Source: Pannonibacter tanglangensis (GTDB lineage: Bacteria; Pseudomonadota; Alphaproteobacteria; Rhizobiales; Stappiaceae). Taken from it: a DNA stretch of 64,000 bases. The stretch lies in assembly GCF_009915685.1 (NCBI RefSeq), contig NZ_JAABLP010000003.1; one strand, given 5' to 3'. Shown here piece after piece: positions 52,903 to 61,793 of this stretch. Both the position numbers and the translations under genes were made by a program. The notes beneath the pieces were generated by a model. The model was not told the DNA's origin. It saw only the letters and a program-made list of their open reading frames with translations, and searched no databases. Position 1 is the first letter of the stretch. Every line of letters begins with the position of its first letter.

Positions 52903-53653
52903 TTTGGCCGGCCTGGCCCTCGACCCGGATCTGGGTGCTGGCGCGGAAGCCCGCGCCTTTGCGGCCCAGTATGACGGCGCGGCGCCGCTCGAGATCCTGA
53001 GCGACGCCATCACCAGCCACTACCGTGGCCGCATCGCGCTGGTGTCGTCCTTCGGAGCCGACTCGTCGGTGCTGCTGCATATGGTGGCCACGGTCGATCC
53101 GTCGACGCCGGTGCTGTTCGTCGACACGGGCAAGCTGTTCTCGCAGACGCTGCGCTACCGCGATGCGCTGGTGGAGCAGCTTGGCCTCACCGATGTGCGC
53201 GTTGCGCGGCCCGAGCGGGACGAGCTGACCGCCATCGATCCCTCCGGCATGCTCTGGATGACCGACACGGATGCCTGCTGCAACGTGCGCAAGGTGCTGC
53301 CGCTGGCCCGTGCGCTGAAGGGCTTTGACGCCTGGATCTCCGGCCGCAAGCGGTTCCAGAGCGCCACCCGCGCTGCCCTGCCCGTGTTCGAGGCCGAAGA
53401 TGGCCGCGTCAAGGTCAACCCGCTCGCCAACTGGACGGCGGCCGACATTCTCGGCTACGCCAAGGCGCATGACCTGCCGCCGCATCCGCTGGTCGCCGAG
53501 GGCTATCCGTCCATCGGCTGCCTGCCCTGCACCGACAAGGTCGCCCCGGGGGAAGACCCGCGCGCCGGACGCTGGCGCGGTCAGGCCAAGACCGAATGCG
53601 GCATCCATCTTTCCCTGTCCGCCAGCCCGCTGCCGGGCCAGGGCAACACCTGA
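52889..53653 (+). CDS. cysH: adenylyl-sulfate reductase (APS-type)
   Basis: Reduces adenylyl sulfate to sulfite with thioredoxin, 254 residues. The P-loop-like RIALVSSFGADSSVLLHM leads to DACCNVRKVLPL and SIGCLPCTDKV. The four cysteines in DACC and CLPC, together with the C-terminal ECGIHLS, are the pattern of [4Fe-4S] APS reductases rather than the PAPS-specific type. ATG 52889 has AGGAGG upstream, inside the cysI coding region. It is fourth in the operon. Confidence 0.93.
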
Positions 53654-53674
53654 CGCTGCAAGGACGCATCCCGC

Positions 53675-54229
53675 ATGACCAAGATCTACGCCAATGGCGC
53701 CTTTACCGAAGAAGCCTGGGTGCGCCTTGAGGCCGACGAGACGCTGCCGGCCCATCCCTTCGCCGACGGCCAGCGTCGCAAGGTGTCGCTGGCCCGGTTC
53801 CTCGCCGATCCTGCGGCCGTGATCGCTGCCGGAGATGATGCGGCCGTGGTGATTGCGGCCGGCGAGGACGTGCAGCAGCTGGAGCCGCATCTGGCCCGTC
53901 TGCCGCGCGTGCTGGTGGAATTTCCGAAGTTCACCGACGGGCGCGGTTTTTCTGCGGCCCGCATCCTGCGCGAACAGCTCGGCTACGCCGGCGACATCCG
54001 CGCCATCGGCGACTTCATCCTTGACCAGATCCCGCTGATGCGCCGCTGCGGCGTGTCCAGCTTCGAGATCGTCAAGCCGCAGATCGAGGCGGCGCTGAAG
54101 GCCGGTCACTGGCCCGAGGTGACGCATTACCTGCAGCCGGTGGGCACGGTCGCCGAGATCCCCGCCGGCACGCGGCCCTGGGCCCGCCGCCCTGCCGCCC
54201 CGCAGAAGCCGACGCAGGCAGCCGGGTAA
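53675..54229 (+). CDS. DUF934 family protein
   Basis: Conserved alphaproteobacterial protein of 184 residues, function unassigned, regularly found with cysH/cysI. The body is QQLEPHLARLPRVLVEFPKFTDGRGFSAARILREQLGYAGDIRAIGDFILDQIPLMRRCGVSSFEIV; the last part (KAGHWPEVTHYLQP and then Pro/Ala-rich) is variable. An AAGGA ribosome site lies before ATG 53675, 21 bp after cysH. The position makes a helper role in sulfate/sulfite metabolism likely. Confidence 0.9.
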   Translation: MTKIYANGAFTEEAWVRLEADETLPAHPFADGQRRKVSLARFLADPAAVIAAGDDAAVVIAAGEDVQQLEPHLARLPRVLVEFPKFTDGRGFSAARILREQLGYAGDIRAIGDFILDQIPLMRRCGVSSFEIVKPQIEAALKAGHWPEVTHYLQPVGTVAEIPAGTRPWARRPAAPQKPTQAAG

Positions 54230-54272
54230 CCCCGCCGCCTGCCCTGCCGCCTGCCTGGCAACTGTCGTGCCG

Positions 54273-54331
54273 GCGCGCAGGACGGGCGCGCGCAGGACGG
54301 GTGCACTCGTGACTGGTGCGCCGGGTCCCGG
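54273..54331 (+). repeat. four 14-15-bp imperfect tandem units
   Basis: Units GCGCGCAGGACGGG (54273), CGCGCGCAGGACGGG (54287), TGCACTCGTGACTGG (54302) and TGCGCCGGGTCCCGG (54317) lie in the short gap between the convergent operons. Confidence 0.8.
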
Positions 54332-54359
54332 TGCGGTCCTGCGCCGATCCGGTGGCCGC

Positions 54360-55112
54360 TCAGATGCAGCGGCCGCCGTCCACCTCAAGCGCCACGCCCG
54401 TGATGAACTCGGCCTCGTCGGAGGCAAGCCACAGCGCGGCATTGGCCATGTCCATCGGCTTCGACAGGCGGCCAAGCGGGATCGAGGCCTTGAACTGCGC
54501 CCGCTTCTCCGGCGTGTCCTCGCCCATGAAGAGATGCAGCATGCCCGTCTCGCCGGCCACGGGGCAGAGCGCGTTGACGCGGATGTTCTTTGGCGCCAGC
54601 TCGGCCGCCATCGACTTGGAGGCGGTGATCGCCCAGCCCTTGGAGGCGTTGTACCAGGTGAGGCCCGGCCGGGGGCGCAGGCCGGCAGTCGAGGCGGTGG
54701 TGAGGATGACGCCGCCGCCCTGGGCTTCCATGATGGGCACGACGGCGAGGGTGGACAGGTAGATCGCCCTGGCGTTGACGGCGAGGATGCGGTCGAACTC
54801 CTCTTCCGAGACCTCGAGCAGTGACTTGTTGCGGTGGGAATAGCCGGCGTTGTTGATGAGGATGTCGAGCCGGCCGAAGCCCCGGGATGCGGCCTTGATC
54901 ATGCGCTCGACATCGGCGCGCAGCGTGACATCGGCGGTCACCGCGACGGCAGAGGCGCCGATCTCGCCGGCGACGCGGGCCGCGGCCTCGCCGTTCAGAT
55001 CCGCCACGACGACCCTTGCGCCTTCCTCGGCAAAGCGTTTCGCGATGCCTTCGCCGAAGCCGGACCCCGCCCCGGTGATCACCGCCACCTTGCCCGTCAG
55101 CCTGTCTGCCAT
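54360..55112 (-). CDS. short-chain dehydrogenase/reductase
   Basis: NAD(P)-dependent SDR of 250 residues. The Rossmann nucleotide loop is VITGAGSGFGEGIAKRFAEEGARVV, followed by DILINNAGYSHRN. The active site Ser/Tyr/Lys is in TASTAGLRPRPGLTWYNASKGWAITASKSMAAELAPKNIRVNALCP (YxxxK). A C-terminal WLASDEAEFITGVALEVDGGRC is classical. GGAGGAACAGGC precedes the ATG. The gene is 38 bp after an aldehyde dehydrogenase on the same strand, suggesting one catabolic operon; the substrate is unknown. Confidence 0.92.
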   Translation of the reverse strand: MADRLTGKVAVITGAGSGFGEGIAKRFAEEGARVVVADLNGEAAARVAGEIGASAVAVTADVTLRADVERMIKAASRGFGRLDILINNAGYSHRNKSLLEVSEEEFDRILAVNARAIYLSTLAVVPIMEAQGGGVILTTASTAGLRPRPGLTWYNASKGWAITASKSMAAELAPKNIRVNALCPVAGETGMLHLFMGEDTPEKRAQFKASIPLGRLSKPMDMANAALWLASDEAEFITGVALEVDGGRCI

Positions 55113-55150
55113 GCCTGTTCCTCCCCGGTTTCGATCAGTTATTTTGCCGG

Positions 55151-56623
55151 CTAACCATGGCGCAGGACGAGGGTCTTGGTCGCCGAGAATTCATAAAGCG
55201 CCTCGAAGCCCTTCTCGCGGCCGTGGCCGGATTTCCGGAAGCCGCCGAAGGGCAGCTCGATGCCGCCACCCGCGCCATAGGCGTTGACGAAGACCTGACC
55301 GGCGCGGACCTGCCGCGCGACGCGCAGGGCGCGCTGGCCGTCGCGGCTCCACACGCCGGCGACCAGGCCGTAGTCGGTGCCATTGGCCAGCCGGACCGCC
55401 TCGGCCTCGTCGCGGAAGGGGATCAGCGACAGGACCGGGCCGAACACTTCCTCGCGCGCCAGCACATGGTCCGGCGGGACGGGACCGTACACCCGGGCCG
55501 GCACGTAGAAGCCGCCCTGCGGGGCATCGGGAGCGATGGCGCCTTCGGCAATGAGGGGAATGCCGTCGCTGGCCGCCCGCTCGACAAAGGACCGCACCCG
55601 GCGCAGCTGGCCTTCCGAGATGAGGGGGCCGAGATCAAGATCACGGTCATGGGGACCGGCGACCAGCTTGCGCACGCGGGCGCGCAAGGCCTCGGCGAGC
55701 GGCTGCCAGAGGCCCTGCTGCACCAGGACCCGGCTGCCGGCCGAACAGGTCTGGCCGCAGTTCTGGAAGATGGCGTTGAGGATGACCGGCACGGCCTGCT
55801 CGAGATCGGCATCCTCGAAGACGATCTGGGGCGACTTGCCGCCCAGCTCCAGCGTGCAGCCGATGTGGTTGCGCGCCGCCGCCGTCTGGATCAGCACGCC
55901 GACGTCCGGCGAGCCGGTGAAGGTGAGGAAATCAAGGCCCGGATGGTTGGCGAGCGCGGCCCCTGCCTCGTGACCGAATCCCGGAACCACGTTGAAGACG
56001 CCGGCCGGAAAGCCCGCCGCCAGCGCCAGCTCGCCGACGCGCAGGACGCTGAGGCAGGCCTCCTCCGCCGGCTTCAGCACCAGCGTGTTGCCCATGGCGA
56101 GCGCGGCCCCGGCGACGCGGCCCATGATCTGCGCCGGATAATTCCACGGGATGATGCCGCCGACGACGCCGAGCGGTTCGCGCAGGGTCATGGCGAGGAA
56201 GCCGTCGGCGGTGGGAATGGTGTCGCCCGTCACCTTGTCGGCCGCGCCGCCGTAGAACTCGAAATAGCGGGCGAGGGCGAGGATGTCGGCCTTGCCCTGG
56301 CGCAGCGGCTTGCCGGTGTCGAGCGACTCGAGAGCCGCCAGTTCCCCGGCGTGGTCGCTGACGAGGGCCGAGAGCCGGGTGAGCAGACGGCCCCGCTCCA
56401 GCGCGGTGAGGCGCGGCCAGGGGCCCTCGTCGAACGCGCGGCGGGCGCTGGCAACGGCCCGGCCGACATCGGCGGCGTCGCAGCGCGGGATGCGGGCGAT
56501 GAGCCGGCCATCGGAAGGGCAGAGGCTGTCGAAGCGGTCATCCCCGGTGGCCGGGCCGACCGTGCCGTCGATGACGGCGCCCGGCCGCAGTATCTCGCCT
56601 GTGTGGCCCGTTCCCTCCGGCAT
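55151..56623 (-). CDS. aldehyde dehydrogenase family protein
   Basis: NAD(P)-dependent oxidation of an aldehyde to acid, 490 residues. Residues seen are LGVVGGIIPWNYPAQIMGRVAGAALAMGNTLVLKPAEEA (cofactor/active-site approach), GSPDVGVLI, CTLELGGKSPQIVFEDAD (catalytic Glu) and NCGQTCSAGSRVLV (nucleophilic Cys), and EEVFGPVLSLIPF. I prefer ATG 56623, which has GGGAG nearby; the frame is open to 56692. It lies between a NUDIX gene upstream and an SDR gene downstream on the same strand. Confidence 0.92.
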   Translation of the reverse strand: MPEGTGHTGEILRPGAVIDGTVGPATGDDRFDSLCPSDGRLIARIPRCDAADVGRAVASARRAFDEGPWPRLTALERGRLLTRLSALVSDHAGELAALESLDTGKPLRQGKADILALARYFEFYGGAADKVTGDTIPTADGFLAMTLREPLGVVGGIIPWNYPAQIMGRVAGAALAMGNTLVLKPAEEACLSVLRVGELALAAGFPAGVFNVVPGFGHEAGAALANHPGLDFLTFTGSPDVGVLIQTAAARNHIGCTLELGGKSPQIVFEDADLEQAVPVILNAIFQNCGQTCSAGSRVLVQQGLWQPLAEALRARVRKLVAGPHDRDLDLGPLISEGQLRRVRSFVERAASDGIPLIAEGAIAPDAPQGGFYVPARVYGPVPPDHVLAREEVFGPVLSLIPFRDEAEAVRLANGTDYGLVAGVWSRDGQRALRVARQVRAGQVFVNAYGAGGGIELPFGGFRKSGHGREKGFEALYEFSATKTLVLRHG

Positions 56624-56688
56624 CGCTGCGTCTCCCGCGTCGGTTGTCCCCGGAACGCTAGCGGAACCCGTGAAGGGCCGCAATGCGC

Positions 56689-57333
56689 TCAAGGGCCGGC
56701 CAGGGGCCCGAACCGGTCCGGGTGTCTCAGCATGAGATGCTGCAGCAGGATCACCGACTTGGCGTCCCGCAGCCGGCCTTCGGCCAGCAGGCGCGCCGCC
56801 TCGGCAAAGCCGACCTCCAGCACCTCGATGTCCTCGCCTTCCGCCAGGAGGCCGCCACCCGCGGCCCGGGCAGCGCCGTCATACCCGGCGAGAAACAGGT
56901 CGGCGCGCGCCCCGAGGATGCCCGGACTGGTGTAGCAGACCATCACCGGCGTCAGGCTCAGGGCCGCGACGCCGAACTCCTCCAGAAGCTCGCGCCGCGC
57001 CCCGTCGGCCGCGTCCTCCCCCTCCTCCAGCCGACCGGCACAGACCTCGAAGGGGCGCGGATCCCCCTGGTCCACCAGCATGGGCACGCGCAACTGGCGG
57101 CACAGGAGCAGGCAGCCACGCTCCAGATCGAGCGGCAGCACCGCCACGACGTTGCGGCCATAGCGGACAATCTCCCGGGTGATCTCCTGGTGGCCGCCGT
57201 CGCGCCGGCGCTGGCGCAAGGTCACTTCCTCGACCGTCGCCCGGCCCCGGTAGACCTCGCGCCGGGAGAGGATCTCGATGCCGGCGGCATCCCCGGCGAG
57301 GGAGGCGGCGGGCGGGACGGACGGCTTGCTCAT
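56689..57333 (-). CDS. NUDIX hydrolase (ADP-ribose-pyrophosphatase-like)
   Basis: Predicted nucleoside-diphosphate-linked pyrophosphatase of 214 residues. The complete NUDIX box is GRLEEGEDAADGARRELLEEFGV. The upstream GRNVVAVLPLDLERGCLLLCRQLRVPM and the downstream YTSPGILGARADLFLAGY segment resemble ADP-ribose or related hydrolases of the NudF class. ATG 57333 is preceded by GAGGG; the frame to 57399 has no further conservation. It may be the first gene of a small operon with the aldehyde dehydrogenase and SDR, separated by 65 bp. Confidence 0.88.
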   Translation of the reverse strand: MSKPSVPPAASLAGDAAGIEILSRREVYRGRATVEEVTLRQRRRDGGHQEITREIVRYGRNVVAVLPLDLERGCLLLCRQLRVPMLVDQGDPRPFEVCAGRLEEGEDAADGARRELLEEFGVAALSLTPVMVCYTSPGILGARADLFLAGYDGAARAAGGGLLAEGEDIEVLEVGFAEAARLLAEGRLRDAKSVILLQHLMLRHPDRFGPLAGP

Positions 57334-57427
57334 CGGACCCTCGTCATGGCGGGCGTCATGCTCCTGTTCGGTGTCCGATGCAGGATAGCCGCGCGACACA
57401 AATTCGCGCCAGACGCGAAACTGTCAT

Positions 57428-57457
57428 TTGACATGACGCCTGATTCAGGTTTCATAT
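57428..57457 (+). promoter_or_regulatory. probable promoter with perfect -35
   Basis: TTGACA (57428-57433) and TTCATA/TCATAT at 17-18 bp spacing, in a 363-bp gap between divergent genes. A transcript would start near 57463, leaving a leader of about 230 nt before the binding-protein gene. Confidence 0.55.
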
Positions 57458-57696
57458 TTGGCATCCGGTTGCCGCCGTACCGGCCTGCCCGACCCGGACC
57501 CGCGCGACATGAACCAGCGCAGCACGGCTTTTGCCGCAAGCACGGTTCGGCCCGGTCAGGTCTGGACATCAGTTCGGCATGTGCCCCATCGCCACCGCAG
57601 CCCCGCCCGGGGCTGGACTGATCTTGCAAGGGATTTGCGGGGCCGGATGTTTCAGGGCGCGGGGGAGCGCGTCCGGCACTCGGGAGGATGTTGCCC

Positions 57697-58920
57697 ATGA
57701 AATCGAACTTGCAGTCGACGTTGAGACGCCTGGCGCTGGCCACCGTCTTCGGACTTGCCGCTGCCGCCCCGCTTGCGGGACTGGTCAGCCCGGCTCAGGC
57801 GGAGGACATCCGCATCGCCCATGTCTATGACAAGACCGGCCCGCTGGAAGCCTATGCCAAGCAGTCGCATATCGGCCTGATGATGGGTCTCGAATACGCC
57901 ACCGGCGGCACCATGGAAGTGAACGGCCGCAAGCTGGTGGTGATCGAAAAAGACACCCAGACCAAGCCGGACATCGCCAAGGCCGTGCTGGCTGAGGCTT
58001 ATGGCGACGACAATGCCGACATCGCGGTTGGCCCCGTTGCCTCCGGTGTTGCGCTGGCCATGCTGCCGGTTGCCGAGGAATACGAGAAGCTGCTGATCGT
58101 CGAGCCGGCCGTGGCCGACAGCATCACGGGCGAGGCCTGGAACCGCTACATCTTCCGCACCGGCCGCAACTCCTCGCAGGACGCCATCGCCAACGCCGTC
58201 GCGCTCGGCAAGGAGGGCGTGACCATCGCCACGCTGGCGCAGGACTATGCCTTCGGCCGCGACGGCGTGGCCGCGTTCAAGGAAGCGCTCGGCCCGACCG
58301 GCGCCAAGCTGGCCTTCGAGGAATATGTCCCGACCGACACCCAGGACTTCACCGCCAGCGCCCAGCGCATCTTCGACGCGATGAAGGACCAGCCGGGCCG
58401 CAAGTTCCTGTTCGTGATCTGGGCCGGTGCCAACAACCCGATCGGCAAGATCAAGGCCATGGAGCCGGAGCGCTTCGGCATCGAGATCGCCACGGGCGGC
58501 AACATCCTGGCCGCGATGGCCGCCTACAAGGCGCTGCCGGGCATGGAAGGCGCGACCTATTACTACTACGACATCCCGAAGAACCCGGTGAACGACTGGC
58601 TGGTCGCCGAGCACCGGAAGCGCCATGAGTCGCCGCCGGACTTCTTCACCGCCGGTGGCATGACGGCCGGCATCGCCATTGTCGAGGCGATCAGGAAGGC
58701 CGGGTCGACCGAGACGGAAGCGCTGATCACCGCCATGCAGGGCATGGAGTTCCAGACGCCCAAGGGCAAGATGGTGTTCCGTCCCGAGGACCATCAGGCG
58801 CTGCAGTCGATGTATCACTTCAAGATCAAGGTCGATCCGAACGTGGCCTGGGGCATCCCGGAACTCGTGCGCGAGCTGACGATCGAGGACATGAACATCC
58901 CGATCCGCAACAAGAAGTAA
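57697..58920 (+). CDS. branched-chain-type ABC transporter substrate-binding protein
   Basis: Periplasmic type I binding protein, 407 residues, for amino acids, amides or related ligands. The signal peptide MKSNLQSTLRRLALATVFGLAAAAPLAGLVSPAQA ends at the AQA-ED cleavage site, and the mature start EDIRIAHVYDKTGPLEAYAKQSHIGLMMGLEYATGG is typical of the Liv family. Other blocks are VGPVASGVALAMLPVAEEYEKLLIVEPA, YIFRTGRNSSQDAIANAVALG and YAFGRDGVAAFKE. ATG 57697 has GGGAGG nine bases upstream. The permease and ATPase genes follow after a repeat-rich gap. The substrate cannot be read. Confidence 0.88.
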   Translation: MKSNLQSTLRRLALATVFGLAAAAPLAGLVSPAQAEDIRIAHVYDKTGPLEAYAKQSHIGLMMGLEYATGGTMEVNGRKLVVIEKDTQTKPDIAKAVLAEAYGDDNADIAVGPVASGVALAMLPVAEEYEKLLIVEPAVADSITGEAWNRYIFRTGRNSSQDAIANAVALGKEGVTIATLAQDYAFGRDGVAAFKEALGPTGAKLAFEEYVPTDTQDFTASAQRIFDAMKDQPGRKFLFVIWAGANNPIGKIKAMEPERFGIEIATGGNILAAMAAYKALPGMEGATYYYYDIPKNPVNDWLVAEHRKRHESPPDFFTAGGMTAGIAIVEAIRKAGSTETEALITAMQGMEFQTPKGKMVFRPEDHQALQSMYHFKIKVDPNVAWGIPELVRELTIEDMNIPIRNKK

Positions 58921-58952
58921 GCCTGAGACGGCAGGCGGCGCCCTCTCCTGCT

Positions 58953-58974
58953 CCCCTCCCCTCGCGGGGAGGGG
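58953..58974 (+). repeat. GC hairpin in the leader of the ABC operon
   Basis: A perfect 9-bp stem, CCCCTCCCC (58953-58961) and GGGGAGGGG (58966-58974), with loop TCGC and no T-run. It lies 33 bp after the binding-protein gene. Confidence 0.75.
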
Positions 58975-59040
58975 TTGGAGACGGGGGCAGGACACGCCAA
59001 ACGGGCTTTGGTCCGGAGTATCCCGTAAAGCCGCAGCCTC

Positions 59041-59180
59041 CTCTCCCCCCTTGAGGGGGAGATGCCCCCGAATGGGGGCAGAGGGGGGTACCAGGCACTC
59101 TCGTCTCGCGCTGACTGCGCTGGAGCGCCGTGCCCCCCTCTGTCTGCTGTCGCAGACATCTCCCCCTCAAGGGGGGAGAG
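59041..59180 (+). repeat. two inverted copies of one repeat with covarying inner hairpins
   Basis: Copy 1 (about 59037-59091) and copy 2 (about 59130-59184) are inverted. Both keep CTCTCCCCCCTTGAGGGGGAG-type outer blocks. The inner stem is CCCCC-GAAT-GGGGG in copy 1 (59065-59078) but TCTGC-TGTC-GCAGA in copy 2 (59143-59156), paired in both. There is no gene in this 340-bp gap between the binding-protein and livG genes. Confidence 0.88.
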
Positions 59181-59260
59181 GGGCGCTGCGTCTCGCCGGA
59201 GCTGCTGTGGCCCCGGAACACCAATCTCGCCTACCCCGCAACCCCGCATGGAACGATCCA

Positions 59261-60040
59261 GTGGCGCGTGAACATCCCATTCTGGAAACCCATGAGCTGA
59301 CGATCCGCTTCGGCGGGCATGTGGCCGTGGACCATGTCAGCTGCGCCTTCGAGCGCGGCACGCTGACAGCCATTGTCGGACCGAATGGCGCCGGCAAGAC
59401 GACCTACTTCAACCTGATCTCCGGCCAGCTCCGGGCGAGCCACGGCAAGGTCGTCCTGAACGGCGAGGACATCACGCGGCTCGGCGTCCCGGACCGGACG
59501 CTGAAGGGCATCGGCCGGGCGTTCCAGCTCACCAACCTGTTTCCCACCCTGACGGTGCGCGAGAATGTCCGGCTGGTTGCCCAGGCCAAGGCCAACCTCG
59601 GCCTTGATCTCTTCTCCATGGCCGACAGCCACGTCGGCCTGATCGAGCGGGCCGAACATGTGCTGGCCGAAGTGCGCCTGCTCGACAAGGCCAACCAGAC
59701 GGTCAGCGCCCTGCCGCATGGCGACCAGCGCAAGCTGGAAGTGGCGCTGCTGATCGCGCTGGGACCGCAGGTGCTGATGTTCGACGAGCCGACCGCCGGC
59801 ATGAGCGTCGACGAGGTGCCCGTGATCCTGAGGCTGATTCAGGAGCTGAAGGCCGACAAGGATCGCACCATCCTGCTGGTCGAGCACAAGATGGACGTGA
59901 TCCGCACCCTCGCCGACCGCATCATCGTGCTGCACAACGGGGCGCTGGTCGCCGATGGCGAACCGGCCGCGGTGATCAGTTCGGCCGTGGTGCAGGAAGC
60001 CTATCTCGGCAAGCGCGTGACGGAGGCTGCCCATGGCTGA
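59261..60040 (+). CDS. livG: branched-chain-type ABC transporter ATP-binding protein
   Basis: ATPase of the high-affinity importer, 259 residues. Walker A is LTAIVGPNGAGKTTYFNLISG, the signature-region ALPHGDQRKLEVALLIALGPQ lacks the canonical LSGGQ, Walker B is VLMFDEPTAGMS and the switch His is in ILLVEHKMDVI. This matches LivG proteins, which commonly have the HG(E/D)QR variant. GTG 59261 was chosen; the open frame upstream passes through the repeats. Its end overlaps livF by 8 bp. Confidence 0.9.
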   Translation: MAREHPILETHELTIRFGGHVAVDHVSCAFERGTLTAIVGPNGAGKTTYFNLISGQLRASHGKVVLNGEDITRLGVPDRTLKGIGRAFQLTNLFPTLTVRENVRLVAQAKANLGLDLFSMADSHVGLIERAEHVLAEVRLLDKANQTVSALPHGDQRKLEVALLIALGPQVLMFDEPTAGMSVDEVPVILRLIQELKADKDRTILLVEHKMDVIRTLADRIIVLHNGALVADGEPAAVISSAVVQEAYLGKRVTEAAHG

Positions 60041-60758
60041 CCCGCTTCTGACGCTGGACGGCGTCCATACCCACATCGGGCCCTATCACATCCTGCAGGG
60101 CGTTTCGCTGACCGTGCCGCAAGGCGGAGTGTCGGTGCTGCTCGGCCGCAACGGCGCGGGCAAGACGACCAGCTTGCGCACCATCATGGGCCTGTGGCGG
60201 GCGAGCCGGGGCGAGATCCGCTTCGACGGCCGGGCCATCACCCAGCTGGACACGCCGTCGATTGCCCGCGCCGGCATTGCCTATGTGCCGGAAAACATGG
60301 GCATCTTCACGGACCTGACGGTGGCGGAGAACATGACGCTCGCCGCCACGTCCGGGCCGATCGACGCCAGGCGGCTTTCCTGGGTGCAGGACCTGTTCCC
60401 GCCGATCCGCACCTTCTGGACCGCGTCGGCCGGCACCCTCTCAGGCGGGCAGAAGCAGATGCTGGCCGTGTCGCGCGCGATCATCGAGCCGCGTCGCCTG
60501 ATCCTGATCGACGAACCGACCAAGGGGCTGGCCCCGGCGATCATCGCCTCGATGACCGATGCGCTGCGCCAGCTCAAGGAAACCGAAACCACCATCCTGC
60601 TGGTCGAGCAGAACTTCGCCATGGCCTCGAGCCTCGGCGACACGGTGGCCGTGATGGATGATGGCCGCATCGTGCATGCCGGCGACATGGCCACGCTGGT
60701 GGCCGATGCCGGCCTGCAGGAGCGGCTGATGGGACTGAGCCTGGAGGCGCATCAATGA
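60033..60758 (+). CDS. livF: branched-chain-type ABC transporter ATP-binding protein
   Basis: Second ATPase, 241 residues. Walker A is VSVLLGRNGAGKTTSLRTIMG, the signature TLSGGQKQMLAVSRAIIEPRRLILIDEPTKGLAP and the switch is around LLVEQNFAMASSLGD. The N-terminal region is LDGVHTHIGPYHILQGVSLTVPQGG. It overlaps livG by 8 bases and livH by 4, a compact operon. Confidence 0.93.
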   Translation: MADPLLTLDGVHTHIGPYHILQGVSLTVPQGGVSVLLGRNGAGKTTSLRTIMGLWRASRGEIRFDGRAITQLDTPSIARAGIAYVPENMGIFTDLTVAENMTLAATSGPIDARRLSWVQDLFPPIRTFWTASAGTLSGGQKQMLAVSRAIIEPRRLILIDEPTKGLAPAIIASMTDALRQLKETETTILLVEQNFAMASSLGDTVAVMDDGRIVHAGDMATLVADAGLQERLMGLSLEAHQ

Positions 60759-61783
60759 GCGAGACCCTGATCCGGCCCCGCATCGAGGCGCGGCCGCTTG
60801 CCGAACGACTGGCGGACAAGGCGCCGCTGCTGCTGGTTCCCCTGCTGATGCTGGGCGGGCTGGTGGTGACGGGCAATCCGTCGACCTGGGCAACGCTGAC
60901 GGTGGCGGGCCTCGCCATGGGGCTGATGATCTTCATCATGGCCTCGGGCCTGACGCTGGTGTTCGGCCTGATGGACATCATCAACTTCGGCCACGGGGCC
61001 TTCGTCGCCGTCGGGGCCTTCATCGGCTTCACCGTGCTGACGTGGCTGTCCGGATGGACGGCGCATCCCTCCGTGCTCATGAACCTGGCGGCCATGCTGA
61101 TCGCCATCACGGTGACCATGCTGGCCACGGGCCTGATGGGCTACGGCTTCGAGAAGGTGATCATCAAGCCGGTCTATGGCCAGCACCTGAAGCAGATCCT
61201 CGTCACCATGGGCGGCATGATCATCGCGCAGCAGCTCATCCATGTGGTCTGGGGACCGGACGCGCTGCACCTGTCGCGGCCGCTGGCGCTGCAGGGCTCC
61301 TGGGTGATCGGCGACGCGGCCATCGAGAAGTACAGGCTCGTGGCGGTCGGGATCGGACTGGCGCTGTTCGTCGCCATGCGGCATGTGCTCAAGCACACCA
61401 AGGTCGGCCTGCTGGTGCGCGCCGGCGTGGAGAACGGCGAGATGGTGGAAGCGCTCGGCTACCGCATCCGCCGGCTGTTCCTCGTGGTGTTCATGGTCGG
61501 CTCGGCGCTCGCCGGTCTGGGCGGCGTGATGTGGGGCCTCTATCAGGAAACCATCACCGCGCACATGGGCTCGGAGATCATGGTGCTGGTGTTCATCGTC
61601 GTCATCATCGGCGGTCTCGGCTCGGTCGAGGGCTGTTTCATCGGCGCGCTGCTGGTGGGGCTTCTGGCCAACTACACCGCCTTTGCCGCGCCCAAGGTGG
61701 CGCTCGTCTCCACCATCGGACTGATGGTGGTGGTGCTAATGTGGCGGCCGCAGGGCCTCTACCCCGTCGTCAAGGCCAAGTGA
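60755..61783 (+). CDS. livH: branched-chain-type ABC transporter permease
   Basis: Inner-membrane permease of 342 residues with about eight to ten hydrophobic helices. Family blocks are FGLMDIINFGHGAFVAVGAFIGF, AGVENGEMVEALGYRIRRLFLVVFMVGSALAGLGGVMWG (the ATPase-docking loop) and VFIVVIIGGLGSVEGCFIGALLVGLLANYTAF. It starts four bases inside the end of livF and has the LivH-type organisation. Confidence 0.93.
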   Translation: MSETLIRPRIEARPLAERLADKAPLLLVPLLMLGGLVVTGNPSTWATLTVAGLAMGLMIFIMASGLTLVFGLMDIINFGHGAFVAVGAFIGFTVLTWLSGWTAHPSVLMNLAAMLIAITVTMLATGLMGYGFEKVIIKPVYGQHLKQILVTMGGMIIAQQLIHVVWGPDALHLSRPLALQGSWVIGDAAIEKYRLVAVGIGLALFVAMRHVLKHTKVGLLVRAGVENGEMVEALGYRIRRLFLVVFMVGSALAGLGGVMWGLYQETITAHMGSEIMVLVFIVVIIGGLGSVEGCFIGALLVGLLANYTAFAAPKVALVSTIGLMVVVLMWRPQGLYPVVKAK

Positions 61784-61793
61784 GGAGCACGCC

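Noticed and set aside
58998..59034. Pseudoknot-like ACGGG/CCCGT and GGCTTT/AAAGCC pairing
   Set aside because: Short stems that can arise by chance in this composition; no conservation evidence.
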